Positions 1 through 6,369 are shown, numbered from the stretch's first letter. The stretch: DNA of 8,934 nucleotides from Rubrobacteraceae bacterium (GCA_013698525.1 JACCSM010000020.1:1-8934), one strand, 5' to 3'. Notes: a model not told the origin generated them from the letters alone. Numbers and translations are program-made.

Positions 1-807
1 CACCTCCAGCGTCGAGGCGAAGGAGTGCACCAGTTGTGTGGGTAGCTTCCTTATAAACCCCACGGTGTCGGTGACGACGAAGTCGGGCCACATGCCATCA
101 GGCCCGTTCTTCCTGCCCCCCTCGACGCGACGAGTAGTGGTCTCCAGGGTCTCGAAGAGTCTATCTTTCGTCGACCTGCTCGCCCCGCTGAGAGCGTTCA
201 GGATAGTAGTCTTTCCGGCGTTCGTGTAGCCCACCAGTGCGACGGTCGGTGGTCCATCCTCTCTGAGACGGGTACCCCGGACGGCCCTGCCTGCCTTCTC
301 CTCCTCGAGCTTTCGGTTTATGGTCGCTATGCGCTCGCGGATGACACGCCTGTCGTACTCGAGCTGTTGCTCGCCAGGTCCTCTCGTCGTAACCCCTCCA
401 CCCCCGAGGCGGCTCAACTCCGGGTTCTTGCCCTTGACCCTCGGCAAACGGTACTCCAGGTCGGCGAGCTCGACCTCGAGGCGGCTCGCCGCGTCCCTGG
501 CATGCGCCTCGAAGATGCGGATGATCAACTCCGTCCTGTCCACGACGGAAACGCCACACGCCTTCTCCAGAACCCTGGCCTGTGAGGCCGTCAACTCATC
601 GTCTGCCACAATGAAACGCGCCCCAGTCTCCTCTACCAACTCGCGCAACTCTTCGCGCTTGCCGCGCCCGAGGTAACCAGTGCCGTCCCTGCGCGCCTGC
701 TCGAGTACGCCCGAGACCTCGATCCCAAGGGTGCTCGCCAAGCGCCCTAGCTCCGCCATGTGGCGCCTCTCCCCAGCGCCTGCCAGTACCGCTCGATCCT
801 CACTCAT
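1..807 (-). CDS. hflX: HflX-type ribosome-associated GTPase, N-terminal 269 residues (runs off the window)
   Basis: HflX is a GTPase that binds the 50S subunit and splits or rescues stalled ribosomes. The frame is open without a stop from the ATG at 807 to the window edge; the C-terminal part is outside. Visible features: the HflX N-terminal domain with GRGKREEL (48-55) and DRTELIIRIFEAHARD (90-105), a coiled-coil stretch (106-122), the glycine-rich linker GGGGVTTRGPGEQQLE (135-150), then the GTPase domain with P-loop GYTNAGKT (193-200), switch I TTTRR (223-227) and G3 DTVGF (247-251). Small departures from the usual family sequence are AGKT where AGKS is commoner, GEQQLE for GETQLE, and about six extra residues between switch I and G3. 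The start overlaps the miaA stop (ATGA). No Shine-Dalgarno sequence precedes it, but a perfect extended -10 lies 6 nt upstream, which suggests leaderless translation. Identity is secure from the motifs. Confidence 0.95.
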   Translation of the reverse strand, partial: MSEDRAVLAGAGERRHMAELGRLASTLGIEVSGVLEQARRDGTGYLGRGKREELRELVEETGARFIVADDELTASQARVLEKACGVSVVDRTELIIRIFEAHARDAASRLEVELADLEYRLPRVKGKNPELSRLGGGGVTTRGPGEQQLEYDRRVIRERIATINRKLEEEKAGRAVRGTRLREDGPPTVALVGYTNAGKTTILNALSGASRSTKDRLFETLETTTRRVEGGRKNGPDGMWPDFVVTDTVGFIRKLPTQLVHSFASTLEV

Positions 808-1673
808 ATACCGATTATATCATGCATATTATGCAAATCCTTTTGATCTTGTGCGCTCTGCACGACGGTTATCCTGGCGCGGCCCTGGAGGCTACGAGCC
901 AGCTTGTCGAACCATCGCAACTGGCGTCTGGCGAGCCGTCTTGTCCTGGTAGCTATGAGGTCCTGTGCCTGCTGCAGCGGGAGAGTCCCTGAGAGGTGCC
1001 CGATCAGCTCGCGCACACCTACGGAATCCATGACCTGGGGGCTTACACTCGTTCCCGCCGCGACCATGTCCGCGAGTCTCTCGGCTTCGCGCAGGCCGTT
1101 CAGGATTATTCTCCTTGACCTTTCTTCGATGGCGGCGTCGACTGCGTGCCTCTCAGGACGGAGGTAGACGATAGTGGTGGCGTAGAGCAGTTCTCCTTCC
1201 CAGATCGAACCGCGGCCCCCTGCCCCTGCCAGCTCCAGCTCTTTCGCCCGCGCGGCCCTGCGGGGGTTGGGTTCTCCTTGGGCCGCCTCCTGCGCCTGAC
1301 GACGCAAAGAGGGAGAGACCTTGGGCGCGAGGGGGAGATCTAGCAGTATCGCGTTGAGGTACATTCCGGTGCCCGCGTCGAGGACGAACGCATCCTCTGC
1401 TGCGATGATCTCCTGGGCACGCGCCCTGTGTATGGCTACGGTCCACTCCTCGGTCACGGAGACGATGCCTACGAGCTCCGCCGGCCTCCGGCGGGCCTGG
1501 TTGGTGATCACGGGCAGCTCCCTGTAGACCTGCATGGAATCGACGGCAAGCGTGGGTACGTGCCGGCCCTTTGCCTCGGTGAGCCTCTCGGCAAGGGTGT
1601 CGGAGAGGTCGCTCTTGCCGCCCGCCGTGGGCCCGCAAACTACGAGTGCGGTCTTGTTCGGGTTCTGCGCCAG
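804..1673 (-). CDS. miaA: tRNA dimethylallyltransferase MiaA, divergent, probable CTG start
   Basis: MiaA transfers a dimethylallyl group from DMAPP to N6 of A37 in tRNAs reading UNN codons, giving the i6A substrate of MiaB. Numbering from the CTG: P-loop GPTAGGKS (14-21), DSMQVYR (45-51), GTGMYL matching the family GGTGLY, SVGVREL, and the C-terminal TRRLARRQLRWF block that matches the family T-R-x-A-R-Q-x-W-F motif. At 289 residues the length is normal. The usual GMDIGTAKP segment after DSxQVYR is replaced by ELPVITNQARRRPAELVGIV, a divergent form. The in-frame stretch between the miaB stop (1698) and the P-loop contains no ATG, GTG or TTG. CTG at 1673 is preceded by GAGGGA with 6 nt spacing and gives MAQNPNKTALVVCGPT. 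Alternatives are a +1 shift from GTG at 1701 or an assembly error. Its stop overlaps the hflX start. Confidence 0.88.
   Translation of the reverse strand: MAQNPNKTALVVCGPTAGGKSDLSDTLAERLTEAKGRHVPTLAVDSMQVYRELPVITNQARRRPAELVGIVSVTEEWTVAIHRARAQEIIAAEDAFVLDAGTGMYLNAILLDLPLAPKVSPSLRRQAQEAAQGEPNPRRAARAKELELAGAGGRGSIWEGELLYATTIVYLRPERHAVDAAIEERSRRIILNGLREAERLADMVAAGTSVSPQVMDSVGVRELIGHLSGTLPLQQAQDLIATRTRRLARRQLRWFDKLARSLQGRARITVVQSAQDQKDLHNMHDIIGI
807..822 (-). promoter_or_regulatory. Extended -10 promoter for a leaderless hflX transcript
   Basis: On the minus strand TGATATAAT (822-814) matches the extended -10 consensus TGnTATAAT at every position. It is followed by six bases and then the hflX ATG at 807, so transcription would start on or next to the start codon. 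No convincing -35 is present, which an extended -10 does not need. hflX lacks a Shine-Dalgarno sequence. Leaderless mRNAs with a TAnnnT box 6-7 nt before the start codon are common in Actinobacteria. Transcription from here is inferred, not shown. Confidence 0.6.
823..835. promoter_or_regulatory. Perfect dyad TGCATA-N-TATGCA abutting the hflX promoter
   Basis: TGCATATTATGCA is a perfect 6+1+6 inverted repeat directly upstream of the extended -10, inside the 3' end of miaA. It lies in an AT-rich pocket in otherwise GC-rich DNA. Its place beside a promoter fits an operator for a dimeric regulator, but AT-rich palindromes also occur by chance. Confidence 0.3.
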
Positions 1674-1679
1674 CCGTCG

Positions 1680-1685
1680 TCCCTC
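1680..1685 (-). promoter_or_regulatory. Ribosome binding site GAGGGA that supports the miaA CTG start
   Basis: GAGGGA (minus strand, 1685-1680) ends 6 nt before the CTG at 1673. It is the only Shine-Dalgarno-like sequence between the miaB stop and the miaA P-loop. The competing GTG at 1701, which overlaps the miaB stop as GTGA, has no such sequence upstream and runs into TGA (1686-1684) after five codons. Confidence 0.5.
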
Positions 1686-1697
1686 AGACCAGGGTCG

Positions 1698-3035
1698 TCA
1701 CTCTGATGGCTCGCCTGCGTACAGTACGTGGGGTCCCGCGGACTCTATCCTGGCACTTACGTAGTTCCCCGGCGCGACGCCGGTCTTGACATGAACGGCG
1801 TGACCGCTCCACGTCTCCCCGATAGCCTTGCCGTCTTCCGTGCTACCGTGACGGATGTAGATCTCCTCTACGCCCCCGACTTTGCGCTGGTTCCTCTCGA
1901 AGGCGTTCCGTTCGACCTGCCTCAGCACCTCGAGGAAGCGCCGCCCGACGACGGCATCGGGCACGGCACCTGCTAGCGTTGCGGCCTCGGTGCCTCGTCT
2001 CGGTGAGAATTTGAAGATGTAAGCCGAGTCGAAAGCGCAGTCCTCGACGAGCTTGAGTGTCTGTTCGTGGTCCTCCTCGGTCTCGCCGGGATGGCCGACG
2101 ATAATGTCCGTGCTGAGGGTACCGTCCGGTGCCGCTTCCCTGAAAACTTCGATCTTACGCCTGTACCTCTCCGCTTTATAGCCACGGTGCATTACCCTTA
2201 GCATCCTGTCAGACCCCGACTGCACGGGCAGGTGGAGCCGCTTTACGATGGTATCCCTCTCCCCTATAGCCCTCAGCGTGCGGTCCTCCATGTTGGAAGG
2301 GTGGCTAGTCGTAAACCACACGCGCGGCGCACTCTCCGAGACGGCCTCGAGGAGATCGTAGAACCTCTTGCCCTCGTGTCTCCACGCGTCCACCGTCTGG
2401 CCAAGCAGCGTCACGTACCCGGTGCCGCCGGCGACAAGCCTCTCTACCTCCGAGACCACACTCCCCATCGGGCGGCAGATCATACGCCCCCTCACAGTAG
2501 GGACTATGCAGTAACTGCACTGGTAGTTGCACCCAGTCATTATCGTGACGAAGGCGTTGTGCCCGCCCTCCGTCCCAGGCAGCTCGGGCGTGTACGTCTC
2601 CCGCATCGTCGGCAGCCCTACGAACTCAGCCAGCTCGTAAGTATTATGCGTGCCCAGTACCAGGTCTATATTGTAGGTCTGCCTGAGGGTGGCCGACTCT
2701 TCTGCGGCGCCGATGCAACCTGTGAGGGCCACCTTCTTTACCCGGCCCTCGCGGCGGAGACGGTTCAGTTCTCCGAGGTGTCCCTTGACGCGGTCGACGG
2801 CATTCTCGCGGACGTAGCAGGTATTGAGTATTACGAGGTCTGCGTCCTCGTAACGCTGGACCTCCGCGTAGCCTGCGTCCTGGATCATGCGCCTTATGCG
2901 ATCTGAGTCGTGCACGTTCATCTGGCATCCGAAGGTCCTTATGCACGCGGTCCTGGTATCGGGGCTTGCCTGTCCGGCAGGCTTGCTGGAGAGCGGTATG
3001 GGCGCTGTCGGCGTCGATCGTGTCGTGCTACTCAT
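1698..3035 (-). CDS. miaB: tRNA-2-methylthio-N6-dimethylallyladenosine synthase MiaB
   Basis: This radical SAM methylthiotransferase converts i6A37 in tRNA to ms2i6A37 using two [4Fe-4S] clusters. The N-terminal UPF0004 domain carries cluster cysteines C37 (in FGCQMN), C73 (in NTCYVREN) and C107 (in TGCIGA). The radical SAM core has C169-x3-C173-x2-C176 (CNYQCSYC), then LPVQSGSDRML and TDIIVGHPGETEED, and a C-terminal TRAM RNA-binding domain occupies about 375-440. The VRENA signature and the directly downstream miaA favour MiaB over RimO or MtaB. The length of 445 residues is typical. LLGQTVDAW replaces the commoner LLGQNVNSY. The first about 28 residues are Ser/Thr/Pro-rich and probably disordered. 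The ATG at 3035 overlaps the last codons of the upstream ATPase gene by 8 nt and has a strong GGAGGA 5 nt upstream, so translation is likely coupled. Confidence 0.95.
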   Translation of the reverse strand: MSSTTRSTPTAPIPLSSKPAGQASPDTRTACIRTFGCQMNVHDSDRIRRMIQDAGYAEVQRYEDADLVILNTCYVRENAVDRVKGHLGELNRLRREGRVKKVALTGCIGAAEESATLRQTYNIDLVLGTHNTYELAEFVGLPTMRETYTPELPGTEGGHNAFVTIMTGCNYQCSYCIVPTVRGRMICRPMGSVVSEVERLVAGGTGYVTLLGQTVDAWRHEGKRFYDLLEAVSESAPRVWFTTSHPSNMEDRTLRAIGERDTIVKRLHLPVQSGSDRMLRVMHRGYKAERYRRKIEVFREAAPDGTLSTDIIVGHPGETEEDHEQTLKLVEDCAFDSAYIFKFSPRRGTEAATLAGAVPDAVVGRRFLEVLRQVERNAFERNQRKVGGVEEIYIRHGSTEDGKAIGETWSGHAVHVKTGVAPGNYVSARIESAGPHVLYAGEPSE

Positions 3036-3990
3036 ACTCTTCCTCCGGCTCGTAGACTCGGGCTCTCAGGGAGATCTCCCCCGGACGGCTCTCGATCCTC
3101 AGATCCGCGACCTCCATGTACCCGGACCGCGCCGCCCGCCTGAGTATATCCGCAATGCGCTCACTTTCCTCCACCCCAAGCTCGAGCACAGGGGCCCCAT
3201 CTACGCGCCCGCCAACCCGCCTCCTCCCTGCCCCTCCACTCCTCTCCCCCGCCGAAATACCCTCGACAGGCACCACCTCACCACGCAGTATCCTCTGTAC
3301 GCTCCTCATAGATACGCCGAGCCCAAGCGCGAAAGCCTCCTCTCGTAAGCCAGCACTCTCTCGTTGGTTCTGTATTATGCGGTAATGTAAGAGCGTGGCG
3401 AGGATGCGGGCCGGGGTCCCGTAGTAGGTGTGGAGCCTGGGGCTGTGAATGTTGGTTGTTTCGGTGAAGTGTTCTAGCGTAGCCCTGAGGTTGGAGTTCG
3501 ATGGTCGGGTCGTTGACTGGAGGGTACGTTCGGGGATGGTATTGGTATCGAAGATGGCCCTTATTGAGGTAGGCGAGGATGTGGAGAGGACGCTGGTCTC
3601 TAGAGAGAGGCTCTTTATCTGGTACAGGGAGAGGCCGGCGCCGTGGGTGGGTAGGGAGTGGTCGCCTGGTTCTGTGACGGGGTTCAGGTGTCGGGTGGTC
3701 ACGCCGGGTTCGAGGATCAGATCCCTGTGAGATTCAGGGATGCCGTTGCCGTCGTCGATGACGGTGAGGGTTCTGTAGCGCCGGTCTCTCAGGGTCGAGG
3801 CGACGTAGATGTTGGCCGCACCGGCGTCGCGGGCGTTGCGTAGCAACTCGAGGAGGGCGTCTTCCACGTGGGTGATGCGGGAGGGACCGCGGCGGGCGCC
3901 CTCCACGCCCGTAAGGCGGGCGAAGCCGGCGCCGAGGTCCCTGTATGGGCCTTCCACTACAACTCTATGCGGATCGACTGAAGCATCCAA
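3028..3990 (-). CDS. GHKL-fold ATPase with C-terminal HTH-like segment, function unknown
   Basis: I do not recognise a characterised function. The N-terminal half is a GHKL ATPase: N-box ELLRNARDAGA (48-58, with the E-x3-N pair of ATP-hydrolysing GHKL enzymes at E48 and N52), G1 box DDGNGI (79-84), and G2 box THGAGLS (115-121). The N-box resembles MutL, but the MutL motif GFRGEAL is replaced by HGAGLSLYQIKSL and there is no MutL C-terminal domain. A Ser/Thr/Asn-rich, apparently low-complexity stretch (about 128-185) follows, then a probable helix-turn-helix (about 213-236, EEAFALGLGVSMRSVQRIL), a Gly/Arg linker and a conserved-looking tail (about 270-320). No histidine-kinase H-box, transmembrane segment or receiver domain is visible. 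TTG at 3990 is the first start-like codon in the frame and has no clear Shine-Dalgarno sequence, so the start is uncertain. It overlaps miaB by 8 nt and follows rny by 58 nt, suggesting operon membership. Confidence 0.8.
   Translation of the reverse strand: MDASVDPHRVVVEGPYRDLGAGFARLTGVEGARRGPSRITHVEDALLELLRNARDAGAANIYVASTLRDRRYRTLTVIDDGNGIPESHRDLILEPGVTTRHLNPVTEPGDHSLPTHGAGLSLYQIKSLSLETSVLSTSSPTSIRAIFDTNTIPERTLQSTTRPSNSNLRATLEHFTETTNIHSPRLHTYYGTPARILATLLHYRIIQNQRESAGLREEAFALGLGVSMRSVQRILRGEVVPVEGISAGERSGGAGRRRVGGRVDGAPVLELGVEESERIADILRRAARSGYMEVADLRIESRPGEISLRARVYEPEEEYE
3041..3046 (-). promoter_or_regulatory. miaB ribosome binding site inside the end of the ATPase gene
   Basis: GGAGGA (minus strand, 3046-3041) is spaced 5 nt from the miaB ATG at 3035. 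It lies within the Glu-rich 3' end of the preceding gene, which fixes the miaB start and the 8-nt overlap. Confidence 0.7.
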
Positions 3991-4014
3991 GTAGCCACTG
4001 GGTTCGTATTCGGG

Positions 4015-4028
4015 CGGTTCGCGAACCG
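4015..4028. promoter_or_regulatory. 14-bp perfect palindrome between rny and the GHKL-HTH gene
   Basis: CGGTTCGCGAACCG is self-complementary and lies in the 58-bp spacer, 25 bp before the TTG start of the ATPase gene. Just upstream on the minus strand, GGAACG occurs twice 12 bp apart. It could be an operator, possibly for the HTH protein encoded next door, or a short RNA hairpin. No terminator-like T-run follows. Confidence 0.35.
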
Positions 4029-4048
4029 TTCCTACAAGCGTTCCTGCC

Positions 4049-5593
4049 CTACCTGGCCACCTCGCTGACCCGGCTCTCGCGGATGACGGTGACCTTTATC
4101 TGGCCTGGGTACTCCAGGTCCGTCTCTATCTGCTTGGAGATGTCGTAGGCCAGCTTGGCGGCGATACGGTCGTCCACTTCGGAGGGCTGGACCATAACCC
4201 TTATCTCACGGCCGGCCTGGATCGCATAGGCTTTGTCCACCCCCCTGTGGCCGAGGGCGATGTCCTCGAGCGAGCGCAGGCGTTCGATGTAGGTCTCCGT
4301 CGTCTCGCGCCTGGCGCCGGGCCGGGCAGCCGATACGGCGTCTGCCGTGGCGACGAGCACATCCTCGACCGTCTCCATCTCTATCTCGTGGTGGTGGGCG
4401 CTTATGGCCCGCACCACTTCGTCAGACTCCCCGCTCTTCTTCGCGAAGCGGCCCCCGATCAGGGCGTGCGTGCCCTCGACTTCGTGGTCTATAGCCTTGC
4501 CGACGTCGTGCAGCAGGGCCGCCCTGCGGGAGATCTTGACGTCGGCCCCGAGCTCCTGGGCCATCATGCCGCAGAGGTTGGCGACCTCGACCGAGTGGGC
4601 GAGCACGTTCTGGCCGTAGGAAGTACGGTACTTCAGCGCGCCCAGAAGCCGCAGCAAGTCGTTGTGCATGCCGCCAGAGATCTTGGCGTCGTAGAGCGCC
4701 TGGCGCCCTGCGGCCTTCATCTCCTTTTCGACGTCCTTGCGGGCCTTGGAGACGATCTGCTCGATGCGCCCTGGGTGGATGCGCCCGTCCTGCACGAGCC
4801 GTCCCATCGAGACTCGCGCCACCTCGCGCCTGACAGGATCGAAGCTGGAGATAACGACCGTCTCGGGCGTATCGTCGATAATGACGTCTACACCCGTCGT
4901 GGCCTCGAAGGCCCTTATGTTCCTGCCTTCACGGCCTATGACCCTACCCTTCATCTCATCAGAAGGCAGAGACACGGCCTTTACCGTCGACTCCGAGGTC
5001 AGGTCCGAAGCGAGGCGCTCCATGGTGGTGGAGATCAGACGCCGCGCCTCGTTGTCAGCCCGCGCCTCGGCCTCGAGGGTCAGGTCACGCACCATGCGCC
5101 CGAGCCTACCCTCGAGCTCCGACTCCAGGTCGGCGAACAGCCTCCTCTCGGCCTCCTCGCGCGTCAGGCCCGAGACCTCCTCGAGCATCCTGAGGTGGTC
5201 GGCCTCCCTCTCCCTCAGCACTTCTTCCTTGCGCCGCATCGCCTCTTCGGTCTCAGTGAGCAGGCGCCTGCGTTCGTCGAGCTCGCCCTCCCGCCTCTGA
5301 AGGCCGGTATCCCTGTTGTCCAGGCGCTCTTCGACGCGCGCGATCTCGGCCCGCCTGGCACGTACCTCGGCTTCGGCGTCGTCTTTGATCTTGAGTGAGG
5401 ACTCCTTGGCCGCAAGGTCGGCCTCGCGGCGTTTGGTCTCGACCTCGCGATCGGCATCCTCGAGGATGGACCTCGCGTCGGCCCTGGCCCTGGCCTGGCG
5501 ACTGTCCACACGTGACTTGGAAACGAAATAGCCCAGGGCCGCGCCGACGGCGAGGCCGACGACCAGTCCCAGGACCAGTAACAAAACACTCAC
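4049..5593 (-). CDS. rny: Ribonuclease Y
   Basis: RNase Y is the membrane-anchored endoribonuclease that starts mRNA decay in many bacteria lacking RNase E. From the GTG at 5593 the protein has 514 residues, the usual family length. An N-terminal transmembrane anchor (about 2-25, VLLLVLGLVVGLAVGAALGYF) is followed by a long charged coiled coil (about 27-190) and a KH domain with GRVIGREGRNIR (216-227). The HD domain has the metal-binding His at 333 (AHSVEV) and the HD dyad at 362-363 (ALLHDVGKA), then the family C-terminus. The frame stays open 37 codons further upstream to an ATG at 5704 inside recX. The GTG is preferred because GGGAGG sits 7 nt before it and because it places the anchor at the extreme N-terminus as in known RNase Y. 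It follows recX with a 59-bp gap and no promoter I can see. Confidence 0.95.
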   Translation of the reverse strand: MSVLLLVLGLVVGLAVGAALGYFVSKSRVDSRQARARADARSILEDADREVETKRREADLAAKESSLKIKDDAEAEVRARRAEIARVEERLDNRDTGLQRREGELDERRRLLTETEEAMRRKEEVLREREADHLRMLEEVSGLTREEAERRLFADLESELEGRLGRMVRDLTLEAEARADNEARRLISTTMERLASDLTSESTVKAVSLPSDEMKGRVIGREGRNIRAFEATTGVDVIIDDTPETVVISSFDPVRREVARVSMGRLVQDGRIHPGRIEQIVSKARKDVEKEMKAAGRQALYDAKISGGMHNDLLRLLGALKYRTSYGQNVLAHSVEVANLCGMMAQELGADVKISRRAALLHDVGKAIDHEVEGTHALIGGRFAKKSGESDEVVRAISAHHHEIEMETVEDVLVATADAVSAARPGARRETTETYIERLRSLEDIALGHRGVDKAYAIQAGREIRVMVQPSEVDDRIAAKLAYDISKQIETDLEYPGQIKVTVIRESRVSEVAR

Positions 5594-5600
5594 AGGTTGT

Positions 5601-5606
5601 CCTCCC
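5601..5606 (-). promoter_or_regulatory. rny ribosome binding site that decides the GTG start
   Basis: GGGAGG (minus strand, 5606-5601) is followed by 7 nt and then GTG at 5593. This strong site argues against the longer open frame that begins at ATG 5704 within recX. Confidence 0.75.
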
Positions 5607-5608
5607 AG

Positions 5609-5635
5609 CGGGCCCGCCGCGAAAACGGCGACCCG
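5609..5635 (-). promoter_or_regulatory. GC-rich hairpin just upstream of the rny ribosome binding site
   Basis: CGCCG (5630-5626) pairs with CGGCG (5619-5615) around a 6-nt loop. An outer CGGG/CCCG stem (5635-5632 with 5612-5609) is separated from it by small bulges. No T-run follows, so it is unlikely to terminate transcription. It might modulate rny translation or protect or direct a processed 5' end. Confidence 0.35.
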
Positions 5636-5652
5636 GCATAAAGCTCGCTCGA

Positions 5653-6273
5653 CTATCCCTGGGCTTCCGGAGGCTCCCGGTACTCCCGGGCAACCTGGGA
5701 ACATACCTCCACCGAGTAACCCCGGCGGACCAGAAAGCCGTAGACCCTACGCGCCTCCGCGTCGGACCCACGTCCATTATACCGCCGCGCAGCGGCGGCA
5801 CGAGCCTCCTCCACCTCGGAGCGACCTGCGAACTCCTCCTCCACGACCTCCCGCGCCAGGGCCTCCCCCACGCCGCTCTTCTTGAGCTCGACCGAGACCC
5901 GCCGCGGTCCGTACCTGCGTGCCTTCTCATGTGCTTTTTCGCGCGCGAACTCGACGTCGTCGACATAGCCGAGCTCCTCGAGGCGAAGGACGACGCCTTC
6001 TATTGTCTCCTCGATGTAACCGTAACGCTGCAGGCGTTCGCGGAGCTCGGCCTCGGACCTGGCCCTGTACCCCAGGAGGTTGAGCGCGCGGCCCATCGCT
6101 ATGGGCCTCTCCCCGGCGACCCTCGCCCTATCCAACTCCTCAGACGATAAGGCGGCCCCCTCCACGAGCCCGGTCTCTGCGGCTACGCCAGCGTCGATCT
6201 CTGCCCAGAACTCTCCGTCGACGAAGATTCTGGCTTTGTCCCGGCGACCGCGAACGCCGGTTATCTCGGGCAT
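5653..6273 (-). CDS. recX: Regulatory protein RecX
   Basis: RecX binds RecA filaments and modulates (usually inhibits) RecA recombinase and coprotease activity. The 206-residue product has the expected all-helical, Arg/Glu-rich build with tandem three-helix repeats: about 58-105 (RARSEAELRERLQRYGY), about 105-150 (GYVDDVEFAREKAHEKARRYGPRRVSVELKKSGV) and about 155-198 (RVYGFLVRRGYSVEVCSQV). An N-terminal beta-rich extension (1-50) is common in Gram-positive RecX. Position directly downstream of recA supports the call. The ATG at 6273 has AAGGA only about 2 nt upstream, a tight spacing that suggests modest translation. A TACAAT (6298-6293) upstream could be a weak -10, but no matching -35 is seen. 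Expression is probably mainly by read-through past the recA-recX hairpin. Confidence 0.92.
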   Translation of the reverse strand: MPEITGVRGRRDKARIFVDGEFWAEIDAGVAAETGLVEGAALSSEELDRARVAGERPIAMGRALNLLGYRARSEAELRERLQRYGYIEETIEGVVLRLEELGYVDDVEFAREKAHEKARRYGPRRVSVELKKSGVGEALAREVVEEEFAGRSEVEEARAAAARRYNGRGSDAEARRVYGFLVRRGYSVEVCSQVAREYREPPEAQG

Positions 6274-6369
6274 GGATGGTCCTTGTGCAGAGATTGTAAA
6301 GCGCTCTTCAAGGTTATCGACCTACCGCGAATTCGCCTACGAGCGATTCGGTTTCAGCGAAAACAACAA

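Noticed and set aside
161..559. 132-codon minus-strand frame at the left edge
   Set aside because: It is a shadow frame of hflX, whose own frame is open from 807 to the window edge and carries the GTPase motifs.
2232..2906. 224-codon open frame on the plus strand
   Set aside because: It is antisense to the radical SAM core of miaB; the cysteine motifs lie on the minus strand.
3449..3730. Plus-strand frame in the region of reversed strand composition
   Set aside because: The composition made it tempting, but the GHKL G2 box on the minus strand covers the same bases in an uninterrupted frame, and the plus-strand product shows no family features.
3028..3990. Annotation of the GHKL gene as mutL
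   Set aside because: The N-box is MutL-like and the location is suggestive, but the GFRGEAL motif and the C-terminal dimerisation domain are absent and the protein is far too short.
4015..4028. Palindrome as a LexA (SOS) box
   Set aside because: The half-sites are in the order GTTC-GC-GAAC, not GAAC-N4-GTTC, so it does not fit the Gram-positive SOS box.
4247..5398. 383-codon open frame on the plus strand
   Set aside because: It is entirely antisense to rny, whose KH and HD motifs are unmistakable. The translated product has no recognisable motif and reflects GC-rich codon structure.
5594..5704. 37-codon N-terminal extension of RNase Y from ATG 5704
   Set aside because: It overlaps recX, has a Gly/Pro-rich unfamily-like sequence, and would bury the membrane anchor. 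GTG 5593 has a strong ribosome binding site and gives the normal length.
6293..6298. TACAAT as a recX promoter
   Set aside because: No -35-like hexamer lies 16-18 bp upstream and there is no extended -10 TG, so the single hexamer is too weak to list.
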